The position numbers and the translations under genes are program-made. From NCBI GenBank assembly GCA_033964015.1, contig JAWWUD010000052.1:682001-746000 (forward strand): 64,000 nucleotides of DNA, read 5' to 3'. The notes under the pieces are model-generated. The model was not told the origin of the DNA and ran no database searches. It saw only the letters and a list, made by a program, of their open reading frames with translations. Of this stretch, positions 1 to 9,674 are shown piece by piece (the stretch's first letter is position 1; each line of letters starts with the position of its first letter). Source of the DNA: Scolanthus callimorphus. Its lineage: Eukaryota; Cnidaria; Anthozoa; Actiniaria; Edwardsiidae.

Positions 1-670
1 ACCAATACAATGTCGAGCGCTCGTTTCTTTTGTTTGTAACGTAGACTTATAGCTTTTAAATGTAGCTTAAATCCGGACCAGTGCACCTATTTTTCTCCAG
101 CAAGCAGCCCAGTTATCACAACGAAGCATGGCGTTCGGTTGATTATTTTGGCAAACCTGCTTGAATGCGTGGGAATTAAATTCGGCCAGTGGGTCCGAAT
201 GTGTGGACTGCAAGATCTGCGCAAGAAAAATTGTAAATCACACAGCTGCATATCACCAGCTTAAATAACCGTTTCTCGTTTGAAAAGTCGAGCAAAAACT
301 GCCGAATCCAATTGGGAATAACTGCCAGTGCAAAGCCTTTGCGATCTTCGAGTATCATGCTTCATATCGCATTCAGATTGTTCTGCTTTCAATTTCTGGA
401 TCCCAAAGAAAATAGTAAACTGCACAGCTGCATATCACCAGCTCTAATAACTTTTCTTCTTTGAAAAGTGCTACATGTAGCAAAACCTTCCGAATCCAGT
501 TGGATGTCGGCCTAAGAGAGGAGGAAACCACTGCTCGCAGGGTACCGGTGGGAAGATTGCCAGCGCAAAGCGATCTACAAGTATCAATATGTTTAATATC
601 GGACTCAGATTGTTCTGGTTTCAATTTCTGTATCCCAAAGTCATCTAAGGTATTTTTCAAACCTGACTAA
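1..670. repeat. Diverged local duplication
   Basis: Two related blocks follow each other here. The first lies at about 205-412 and the second at about 395-645. Both contain CACAGCTGCATATCACCAGC, then TTTGAAAAGT, then CCGAATCCA, and both end with CAGATTGTTCTG before TTTCAATTTCTG and ATCCCAAAG. The second block has extra sequence around 500-560. The short open frames on both strands are side products of the duplication and match no family I know. No gene is seen here. Confidence 0.6.
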
Positions 671-954
671 AGCGTGATAAAGCATCTGACATATTTGTAA
701 ACTAAATATCCAAATTCGCAACCTAAACTCGTAGAGAGCAAAGGCGGCCATCGACTTGGCATGACAGTAGACCCGCCTTGCATTGCATTTGACCAATCAG
801 AGCAAGCCATTGTATGTGTCATTGTTTTTTGACCAATCACAGGCCGCGATCATTTTCTGACCGCAAAACACACCAGCTGAACAGTAAATGTATCAGGCCC
901 TCTTCTCGATTTCCTGGTATTTACTTTTCAAGGGAAACGAGGGGGGCCTGATCC

Positions 955-1455
955 TCAGGTTATTCCACGGTGGTTGTCACAGGCCTGGCGGTTTTCTTTG
1001 CGCTTGTATAGATGTATAATAGAGGCATTCTTGAAGTCTTGCGGAAGCGTCTCATGCTGCCATATGACTAGAAAGAGATGATGGAGTTTCTCAGTCAGTG
1101 TCCTGCCACCCTCTTTGTCGATCTCAGCCTGGATCGAGTCTGAGCCAGGTGCTTTGCCACTGGACAACAGACGAATTGCTTTCTGGATCTCCTCAAAGGT
1201 TGGCAGGGCATTCAACGTTTCGTTGACAGGAACTTGTGGGAGACGGTCAATGACCTCATCGTTGATCGTTGGCGGTTTAGTACAATGTTGAAATGCTCAG
1301 CCCATCTCGCTAGGATCTCGTCTTTGGCAGTGATGAAGATCCGTCTGCACTGAGGAGAGGGGAGGATCCAAGATGAATTGGGGCCATAAATTTCTTTCAG
1401 ACCATCATAGAATTTCTTCATGTCATTCCTGTCAGCATATCCTTGGATCTCGCTA
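955..1455 (-). pseudogene. Non-LTR retrotransposon reverse transcriptase fragment
   Basis: Conceptual translation gives the N-terminal part of a non-LTR (LINE-type) reverse transcriptase. It includes the linker with ARWAEHF, then the family-typical block LSSGKAPGSDSIQAE, then LPQDFKNASIIHLYKRK and ending NHRGIT. The frame breaks near 1212, and the sequence stops just before the catalytic fingers/palm region, so this is a dead 5'- and 3'-truncated copy. An endonuclease fragment of the same general type follows at 1543 on the opposite strand. Clade (CR1, RTE, other) is not decided. Confidence 0.85.
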
Positions 1456-1542
1456 TGAGGAAGGGGCTAGAAAAGGTGTCCTGTACATTGCCTGCTCCGC
1501 GTTGCCCTAGCTAGCTTACCGCGGCTAGCGGGGACCCTATAC

Positions 1543-2170
1543 ATGCGGTCGACTAATAAGGAAATCAAAGAGAAATACAGCAACAAGACAATACCTCTGA
1601 ACCTGGCAATACCTCTGAACCTGGCAACATGGAACGTTCGCACACTCCTTGACAGGAACCACTCGGATAGACCGCAGAGACGTACTGCCCTCATCGCAAG
1701 TGAACTCGCCAGATATAACATCGGCATTGCTGCCCTTAGTGAGACCAGGCTCGCAGGCGAGGGAGAACTCTGCGAAAGAGGCACAGGTTACACCTTTTTC
1801 TGGAGTGGACGTGGACCTGAAGAGCGACGTGAGGCTGGAGTTAGGTTTGCAGTGAAAACAACGCTGATTTGTAAGCTGGCTGGACCAAAAGGAGTGAACG
1901 ATCGACTTATGACGATGACACTCCCCCTCTCCAATGGGAAGAAGTTCGCCACTCTTGTCAGCGCCTATGCCCCCACCATGACCAATCCATGGGCAAGATC
2001 AAAGACAAGTTCCCAACGCAGACAAGCTCATCATTCTGGGTGACTTCAACGCGAGGGTAGGCTGTGACAGCGCCGCCTGGGATGGTGTGATTGGGAAACA
2101 TGGGGTTGGCAACTGCAACAGCAACGATCTACTACTACTCCTCCAGACTTGTGCCGAGCAAGACCTACTT
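1543..2170 (+). pseudogene. Non-LTR retrotransposon APE endonuclease fragment
   Basis: Translation shows the start of an apurinic-type endonuclease domain: LATWNVRTLLDR, then IAALSETRLAGEGEL (the catalytic Glu region) and VSAYAPTM. After a frame change near 1990 it continues with [14 protein letters not shown] and reads through to CAEQDLL before a TAG at about 2168. An 18-bp direct duplication (ACCTCTGAACCTGGCAAT) sits at 1590-1626. The internal deletion and frameshift make this a relic. It is inverted relative to the reverse transcriptase piece at 955-1455. Confidence 0.85.
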
Positions 2171-2339
2171 TAGAAGGGTAGTTTGTTTGCATACGGTTCT
2201 ACTACAATGTTTTCGAGTGCCATACTGCAAAATATCCCACGTGTTAATGCATTTTCTCGTATAATACGCACGAGCCTTCGGGCGAAAAAAATAGACAGGG
2301 AGGGATATTCGTCGAGAAAATTGATTTAAGGGGTAGCAA

Positions 2340-2815
2340 ATTGGGTGTGGCAAACACAATTTTTATCCCTAAAAGATAGCAAAAACTGCAAATGATTGTT
2401 TAGCTGTTGTGGCTTTTATACTGTTCTCATGACAGACTATAGGGCTTGAGAACAATTTTGCTACAATTTCAAAAGAAAATTGTTCTGACATTTGCATGAG
2501 ACCCTTCTAAGAGATAGCATTTGATGTTTTGAAATGCTGATACCCCTAAGGGATACTGCACGAGTGCATTTACTACCATTTGCGTCCATCCATGAAGTGT
2601 GACAATTTTTTCGCGAAGGTTTACTTTTCAAACGTACACGTATTTTTCAGCCAATCAGAGAGCGAGAAACGTGACTACTTTTCGACAAAACGTTCACGTT
2701 TGAAAAGTAAACCTTCGCGAAAAAATCGTCACACATCATGGATGGACACAAATGGTAGTACACCCTTAGGGATAGGACGAGCACCCCCGTCTATGTTTAT
2801 GGGGAGTCCCTCTCA
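2340..2815. repeat. Dispersed CCCTAAGGGATA repeat, disrupted copy
   Basis: Repeated short blocks (ATCCCTAAAAGATAGC, AGAGATAGC, CCCCTAAGGGATA, CCCTTAGGGATAGGACGAGC followed by ACCCCCGTCTAT) run through the segment. The same family occurs at 31604-31975 in the opposite orientation, including the shared terminal stretch GACGAGCACCCCCGTCT. This copy is interrupted by the foldback element at 2571-2760. Confidence 0.65.
2571..2760. mobile_element. Foldback element (MITE-like)
   Basis: The two arms are near-perfect inverted repeats of about 65 bp. The left arm starts TACTACCATTTG and contains TTTTTTCGCGAAGGTTTAC; the right arm contains GTAAACCTTCGCGAAAAAA and ends CAAATGGTAGTA. The loop is about 55 bp. 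It sits inside another repeat, so it inserted later. No coding capacity. The open frame read through it is incidental. Confidence 0.8.
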
Positions 2816-5800
2816 TTCTGCAGTATGCCACGAAAATTCATTTTTAAACTATTTTATACCATGCTACAGAAAATAAAAGGCAACGTTTTACGTAAATATA
2901 GTGCATGATGGATGGGAAGGTCGAGTGGAATAAACCGCCGGATGTACAACGCCATTCCTGCATTCTGATTGGCTGTATTTTCTGTGGTGTGGGATAAATA
3001 AACGTATTGCTACTTCTTTCAGTACCTCCTTGGCAACCATGATCTCAATCAAAAAGAACTTTCTAGCAAAAACCATGAATTATTTGAACGATTAGCTCTG
3101 TTGTAACATTTGTAAATATTTGAACAATCTAGCCCAGTGCTAAAACAGCCCGCCATGTGGCCTTGAACTTTCCCTAAAAAAAACAGTTTCCGGCTTCAGG
3201 TTTTCATGATTTCTTCGCCATGGAGGCTTAGCGAATGCGACAGTCTGATAGAAGGTTATTTGTTTGCGGATTTTTCGGTTTCTGCGAGCAAAACGCAAAG
3301 TTTATTGTCATAAGTCAAGGAGATGTCAAAACATCTACATACAAACGTAACTAAACTCAAGTTTTTTCATCTTCTTGTTTCTGGTTTTTCATTATTTGCA
3401 TCTGGAATGATTTGCAGTTGATATTTCTCGACAGCCTTTCATCGCAGATTGCAATTTCGGTTTTTTTTCGGCGCGGATTAATCAATCTTGACAGCGGCCT
3501 GAGGTAGCAAACCGATTATGTTTTTGACTCAGGAAAACATCCTTGACAAGACATAATAGTAATGCAAATCAGGAAGGAAACCATTCGGCTACGTTTGCTA
3601 ACTTTTTGAAGCCAAATTCTTCAAATTCTTTACAAACTCACAAAAATAAGAAAGACAAAAGCATGTTCATCAAATATCAGAAGTATGCAGAAATCTATTT
3701 CTATCCAGAAACTGATGGAACTGATGCAGTGTTTTGAATGTGTTTTTTTTTTGGCAGTATATTCTACAAACACAGACACTTTCCGAGACACTTGTAAAGT
3801 CAAAATCGTGGTCATGCAACTTGGCAAACTTGGGCTTGGTAGCCACCATTGCATTTAAGTAGGAGATTCAGTTGCCGGTTGCTGATGTTTCGTGTTCGAT
3901 GTAAATTTACCTTCTTACTAATAAATTGCAGTCTGTTGTGATCCCTAGTGTAAGAGGTTTATACTTTTTAGATTTGTATCAGGGTATTATCCTTAACACT
4001 TTGGGATTTTAGTCTAGAAATGCGCCCAGGGTGGTAAAAATCACCGCGTGTATTTATAAAGAATCAGGATTAGAGACAAAGTATATAAATTTTGAACTCA
4101 ATGAGCCGGAGCAAAGTTAAATCTGTTAAATCAACCGCGTAGTATACTAAATGAAAATCGATTAAGGAAATAGTTTCGGAAATGCAAAACGGTTAGCGTT
4201 TTACGAGTTATAATTAAAATTATAACAAAAAACATTGCTCGAAAGGGGATAGGTCAAAGTTACTTGATTTTCATGCTACAAAGAGAGCAACAATTTGAAA
4301 CTGAATAGATGGATCTAGATGGAGTTTTGATTGAACAGTAAGATTTAATGGAGGTTTGATTTAACAGCATGATTGATAAATAATTCTATTCACCAGTTTT
4401 ATGTGGCCATTCTTTTAGGTCCCCCGGAAGTTCTATCTGGACTTGAAAGGAAATTCAATAGCATATCAGCAGCATTGTGTCATAAGTAACATAATTGTTA
4501 CAACACATTTTTCGTGGATAACTTTACTGACTGGAAATTAGAGAAAGCTGACACCATTTCAACCCTTCATGACGACATGACCATGTGCTTTCTGCATCTT
4601 GGTTTTATAATTCATTGCTTTTAGTCTTATAAATGAAAGGTAGACTAGACCTTGTCTAGTAAATGTGAAGTGTCCATCTCTGTTTACAACCAATGTAACT
4701 CACCTTTCGTCCTGCGAAATAGCTACTAAATCTGATTCGTCCCACGTTTTAGTCGATAGCCTTAAACTTCAAGCGAATTGAAAACCAAATACACTCGTAG
4801 ATAGTTCAAGAGCTTGGGAGATTGAAATGTCGAGCTTCCTAAAACGCTCAAAATATCTTCAGTACACAAAGTCCAATCTCTGCCAGAAGAAATTAAAGTT
4901 CCTTGCTCGAGACAATGACCCTTCTTCTTGTTACAAATACCACGTCCCAGTGCAAAGAAGCCAAATCTGATGTGGTTTTTCGCTGTTGGAATCCCAATAA
5001 CTTCACCGTACTAAAATAGCACCAGCATTTCTTTGAAACCCTCACAGATTCACTAATTGAACCAAAATGATACCTTTTGTCCCGAGGCGAAGTTTTCAAA
5101 ACAACTCTCAAGTATTTCAGTCTTGTCCATAAACTTCCACGAGGCAAATGAAGTCTTCCAGTTGTCTTACAATGATTGAGAACAGAACTGAATGGTAGAT
5201 CTTGAAGGTTTATGGAGGATAACAAGTAAACACAACTTGAGCTGGCTGACACTTCACTCGCTTTCTCAGTTGGCTGCATCTAGTGTTTATAAATCAATCT
5301 GTCCGAATTGTATGTAAAAATAAAGGAGTTATTGTTTACGATTGTCTTAAGCGGATCGTCCGCACTGAAAATTTCTATTGGAGGGATTAACTCTGTCAAA
5401 TAACAAAAGGAAATTTCCATTGAAGGCCAAGCGAAGTGACAGCCAACTCAAAGACTCTGGCTCCAACTGCAGCCTCGTTAGCTCGTAGTGTTAATATTTA
5501 ACTCCAACCAAAAAAAATCAGAAAAAAGTGAGAAGAAAAAGAAAAGATGCAAATGAGGTAACCTTTATGAGTCTGATAGATAACATTTAAAGGATTCTCC
5601 GTTTTTCTTTTTTTTTTTTGTACTGTAATTAAAGAATTAATTGGACAGTGCTCGCGCCGACATTTATGAATAAAGGTGTCGAAAATTACAGGTTTTCATA
5701 CTTTTTAGCAGTTTATTTATTAAATGAAAGGTTTGTTTTGACTAATAATGCGGAATTGGCTTTGAGAGAAAAATAAGACAGAAAAGTAACCAGTAATGAG

Positions 5801-5950
5801 TAATGAAGCGCGTCGTTTGTGAGTATTTGTAAAGGAATTCTGAGAGGGGAGAAAAAAATCCAATCTTCTCTCCAGGCTTGTTTTTTTTTAGCGCAAATTT
5901 ATGCTGCAGCTCGCGGGGCATTGTGAAAAGGAGAGGAGTTCAGGGACGGC
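2816..5950. other. Intergenic, no recognised gene
   Basis: This AT-rich stretch has no frame that I can assign. The longest open frame is on the minus strand at 4893-5279 (128 codons). It matches no family I know and has no flanking splice or conservation signal that I can see, so I leave it uncalled. Poly-T and poly-A tracts occur near 3743-3752 and 5606-5620. No RNA gene was recognised. Confidence 0.5.
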
Positions 5951-5954
5951 GGAA

Positions 5955-6309
5955 CAGGGGTGCTTACCATTGGTCAAGGAAAACCAGTTGGTTTTGGTAC
6001 AGGGGTGCTTACCATTGGTCAAGGAAAACCAGTTGGTTTTGGTACAGGGGTGCTTACCATTGGTCAAGGAAAACCAGTTGGTTTTGGTACAGGGGTGCTT
6101 ACCATTGGTCAAGGAAAACCAGTTGGTTTTGGTACAGGGGTGCTTACCATTGGTCAAGGAAAACCAGTTGGTTTTGGTACAGGGGTGCTTACCATTGGTC
6201 AAGGAAAACCAGTTGGTTTTGGTACAGGGGTGCTTACCATTGGTCAAGGAAAACCAGTTGGTTTTGGTACAGGGGTGCTTACCATTGATCAAGGAAAACC
6301 GGTTGGTTT
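5955..6309. repeat. 45-bp minisatellite, 8 copies
   Basis: Eight head-to-tail 45-bp units begin at 5955, 6000, 6045, 6090, 6135, 6180, 6225 and 6270. Each contains GGGGTGCTTACCATTGGTCA and GGTTTTGGTACA. The first seven are essentially identical and the eighth drifts (GGTC to GATC, CCAG to CCGG). Because 45 is divisible by 3, all three forward frames and one reverse frame stay open, giving false 15-residue repeat proteins. The array forms the left part of an inverted-repeat element whose right end is near 7311. Confidence 0.95.
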
Positions 6310-6708
6310 GATCAGCGTCCAATGGTACAAAATATTCCGGTTGGGATGAAATACCGAGTGGAATGGCGCTTACCATTCGCTTATTCGCATTTCGGTTCGG
6401 CTACCTTATTTGGTCATCAAACCGGTTGGAGTGCCAATGGTACAAACCATTCCGATCGGTTCGTTCCAACTGGAATGGCGAGATAACCTCTGAAGCTGAA
6501 CCTCTGGTACCAGCCGGAATGACCGAAACATCGACTGTCCATTGGAATCCCAACCGAAATTACCGGTTTTTCGTTACCAATGGTAAGCACCCCAGAACAT
6601 TCCGGTTGAGATAAAATACCGAGTGGAATGGCGCTTACCATTCGCTTATTCGCATTTCGGTTCGGATCGGCTACCTTATTTGGTCATAAAACCGGTCGGA
6701 GTGCCAAT

Positions 6709-7152
6709 AGGTGGGTTCACACTAACGCTCTGAAGGAGATCTTGAGTATGCTTAGGGTATACTTTCAGTGTGAACGCCATGTTGTTGGCTGCTCAAGTAA
6801 GATACTTTGTAGTTATGGTTACGCCGCGTCTTCAAAGCTGCCGAAGTACGATCTAAAGTATAACGCAGCCTATACTTTAAATACAAGTACAGTACCTTAC
6901 TCTTTTCGAAACTCAAAACCGTCAATTATGCATATAGCTTGCATTCGCCTTGCCATGTGACTGAAGGCTAGGTTATGATTGCTTTGCTTTGGCCTTTTTG
7001 GCGGTGTTTCTTGCCGGTTTTGTCGTTCAGTCGAGGCCTCTTCAGGATAGCTGTGTGAACTCTGGTCTCGTTCAAGTAAACGCTTATTTCCCAAGTACTA
7101 CTTTAGAATTTCACGACTTAAGACCTACTTAACAATAAGTGTGAACCCACCT
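6709..7152. mobile_element. 444-bp TIR element with 3-bp target duplication
   Basis: The ends are AGGTGGGTTCACACT and AGTGTGAACCCACCT, a perfect 15-bp inverted pair. The insertion is flanked on both sides by AAT (6706-6708 and 7153-7155). The empty site survives 270 bp away at about 6431-6443 as GTGCCAATGGTAC, which the insertion turns into GTGCCAAT[element]AATGGTAC. A 3-bp duplication with a G-rich inverted end fits PIF/Harbinger-type MITEs, although the usual TWA target is not kept. It has no coding capacity. Confidence 0.88.
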
Positions 7153-7725
7153 AATGGTACAACCCATTCCGATCGGTCCGTTCCAACTAGAATAGCGAGA
7201 CAAACTCTGAAGCTGAACCACTCGTACCAACCGGAATGACCGAAACATCCACTACACCATTGGAATCCCAACCGAAATTACCTTTTTCGTGACCAATGGT
7301 AAGCACCCCAGTTTTCAAAGTGGGGGAGGGGGGGGGGGAGAGTCCCCCTAGACCCCCGGCGTCCCTTGGAGTTGCTGCACATCCCAAGGGGCGTTGCATG
7401 GTCCCTTTGCCCAAGTCCAAGCAACACAAATGTATTTCATTTTCATTTAATACTTCTCCATTTTCTCTTCTTCGATACGTTGGCTAACTTGACTGTCTAC
7501 GGTTTTTGCCTGCCTGTAAGCAGTGATTAACAATATTTGGTATGCGTGCACTTACTATTAAGCAGGCATTCTACCGGTCGCATTTACACGGGCCCACAAC
7601 TTGATCTTGAGCTTAAGACTATATTCCAATTATCTTCGTTCCATTAAAAACTACAAATAGAACGAAGCAATGTTTATAAATGAAACTGCCGGTCCAAAAC
7701 AGTAACTGAACTCCACCCCACCTCA

Positions 7726-7751
7726 CCCCCCCCCCCCCCCCCCCCCCCCCC
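7726..7751. repeat. Poly-C tract (26 C)
   Basis: A run of 26 C residues is followed by AACCACACACACACA. It is a homopolymer that could form a G-quadruplex on the opposite strand. The length may be imprecise in any assembly. Confidence 0.9.
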
Positions 7752-7872
7752 AACCACACACACACAAAAGGGCCCTAGAGCCCCATCCACAGCACCCTCT
7801 ACAGTGCACTTCTGCAACCCGTACAGTTATGTAGGACATTTGCGCATGTCAAATAACCAGGTTACCAAAATA

Positions 7873-8093
7873 CATTCTCGTACCCAGAGCTCCCCGGCTC
7901 GTCTGCTCGCAGGGGAGGCTCTGGTGACATCCATTTGAGGGCCGTCGCTGATTGGCTGATTTTGAGCGTTGGAGCATGCGCTGAAAGCTCTTTCTCTCAG
8001 CGGCTCTGTATTAAATCTCGCGCATGCGTCAGTGGCTGTCACCAGAGCCTCCCCCGCGAGGTTACGAGCCGGGGAGCTCTGGGTTCGAGAATG
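7873..8093. mobile_element. 221-bp MITE with 9-bp target duplication (copy 1)
   Basis: The ends are CATTCTCGTACCCAGAGCTC and GAGCTCTGGGTTCGAGAATG. The inverted similarity runs about 50 bp inward (GGGGAGGCTCTGGTG against CACCAGAGCCTCCC). It is flanked by the 9-bp direct repeat ACCAAAATA (7864-7872 and 8094-8102). Together with the copy at 18088 this defines a non-autonomous family. The 9-bp duplication and long inverted repeats fit Mutator-like (MULE) elements. Confidence 0.9.
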
Positions 8094-8181
8094 ACCAAAA
8101 TAACGATAATCGTCAATTTATGATAACCGCAATTTTAAGTTTGATATCAACCTCGGCACACAACAGAACTGTTCCTCAGCA

Positions 8182-8492
8182 ATTTTCGTACCCAGACCTC
8201 CTTGGCTCGTGTCAGCCACTGACGCATGCGCGAGATTTGATACAGAGCCGTTGATGGAAAAAGCTTACTGCACATGCTCGAACGTTCAATATCAGCGACT
8301 CATCAAATGAAAAGTACCAGAGCCTCCCCAGCGAGGTGACGAGCCGGGGAGCTCTGGGTACGAGAATGACAGAGCCATTGAGACAAATATCTTTCTGCGC
8401 ATTCTCCAACGCTCAATATCAGCCAATCACCACACACACTGAAATGGCTGTCACCAGAGCCTCCAATGCGAGGAGCTCTGGGAACGAGAATG
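8182..8492. mobile_element. Two degenerate copies of the same 221-bp MITE
   Basis: A degraded copy runs 8182-8368. Its left end is eroded (TTTTCGTACCCAGACCTC) and its right end is intact (GAGCTCTGGGTACGAGAATG). It abuts a 5'-truncated copy at 8369-8492 that ends GGAGCTCTGGGAACGAGAATG. The shared interior includes CTGACGCATGCGCGAG. No coding potential. Confidence 0.75.
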
Positions 8493-8711
8493 CTCTCCAA
8501 TTTGCTTTGACAATTAATCAAGCGGCAACGACCGCTTGTCACGGCAAAGCAGAACTAGATCCTTGACATGTCTGATATTTATAGGATATTCAGAGACTAT
8601 TTCATATATTAATAGAGGTTTTTTCACACATAGAACATCAAAACGTATAATAGTTACAGCCAATACCGTTGTTTTGCTCTGGAATTTAAAAAAAAGCTTG
8701 CGCCGGTTTTT

Positions 8712-8944
8712 TCTGTTCCGCCACTCAAACCATCTAAGCCAATCAGGTTCTTGCCTTGTTTCTCCTAGTGCAATCAACTGGGTTTTGTCGCGCCACTCAA
8801 ACCATCTAAGCCAATCAGGTTCTTGCCTTGTTTCTCCTAGTGCAGTCAACTGGGTTTTCGTCGCGACAGAAAGCCAAGCGACTGCTACGGCAAAACAGGG
8901 CAAGGACCTGATTGGCTTAGATGGTTAGACTGGTGGAACGGAAC
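8712..8944. mobile_element. Foldback element with 72-bp direct duplication
   Basis: A block starting CGCCACTCAAACCATCTAAG occurs at 8719 and again at 8791, a 72-bp period. An inverted partner (ACCTGATTGGCTTAGATGGT) lies at about 8907-8926, near a right end reading GGAACGGA. The whole segment can fold on itself. No gene is present. Confidence 0.7.
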
Positions 8945-9038
8945 ATGCGCAGCAAGAAACAACCGATAGCTGTAAACATTTCTATCGTCACTTCAGCCTA
9001 ATACTTGGTGCATTAAATATTTTTGCAACCTGTTTGAT

Positions 9039-9140
9039 AGTCTCCCTCGCAGCCCGTTCTTTGTGTCGGTCACGCAACGCTTCCCTCCCCACGACAAAGC
9101 GTTGCGTGACCGATACAAAGAAGGGGCCTGCGAGGGAAAC
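9039..9140. mobile_element. Short foldback MITE
   Basis: The arms are GTCTCCCTCGCAG on the left and CTGCGAGGGAAAC on the right. GGTCACGCAACGCTT pairs with AAAGCGTTGCGTGACC closer to the loop. It is about 100 bp long with a loop of under 20 bp. It has no open frame. Confidence 0.8.
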
Positions 9141-9674
9141 AACCTGTTTGGCTAGCAAACTAAAAACAAAAACATTGGAAAATTGTCCATGAGCTTTTAT
9201 GGAGTTTTTCTTCTTCTAATTCTCCCGAAAGCTCAGCACATGGCTAAAATATTTTAAAAGGGCTCAGAGGAAGCTGTTTACTTATACTATTTGTTGTTGT
9301 TTATTGTATTTGTTTTCTTAGTTTTGTTTGTGGCGGTAACGTTTATAGTTTGTAAACGATATTAAGAAGAAACAAAAAGGTGTAAACCAATATTTAGATA
9401 TCTTTCTATGTATTTGCGCACTTTTTGTGTTATGTGAAAATTTAATAAATAAAAAGTTTTAAAACGTTTTCTAGGTGAAAATTTCCAGTCTTACTACACG
9501 TTTCTACTTTGCTATCCTTTCTAGTGTTTTGGCATTTTTCAGAATTCTTGCTCATACAGAGCTCTAAAGAATAAAAATGCGGATTTCCTTGTTTCAAGGA
9601 GTCGTGAGAACCCTGTTTAACCAAATAGCCCGTTTCTGTGTTTACATTTCTATTCATGATCAGTAGTAACTTCT

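Larger units (their letters stand above)
5955..7311. mobile_element. Composite inverted-repeat element with minisatellite
   Basis: The left end reads GGGGTGCTTACCATTGGTCA and the right end reads TGACCAATGGTAAGCACCCC, an exact 20-bp inverted pair. Between them are the 45-bp array and two tandem ~270-bp units (about 6320-6595 and 6597-7311). Both units contain ATACCGAGTGGAATGGCGCT and end with CCAATGGTAAGCACCCC. Only the second unit carries the 444-bp insertion at 6709-7152. No transposase is present, so the element is non-autonomous. Confidence 0.75.

Noticed and set aside
4893..5279. 128-codon minus-strand frame
   Set aside because: No recognisable domain, atypical composition and no splice or neighbour support. 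It could be chance.
5878..6376. Five overlapping frames of 129-162 residues with perfect 15-residue repeats on both strands
   Set aside because: They are produced by a 45-bp minisatellite whose unit is divisible by three. No frame has a non-repeat domain, and the array belongs to a mobile element.
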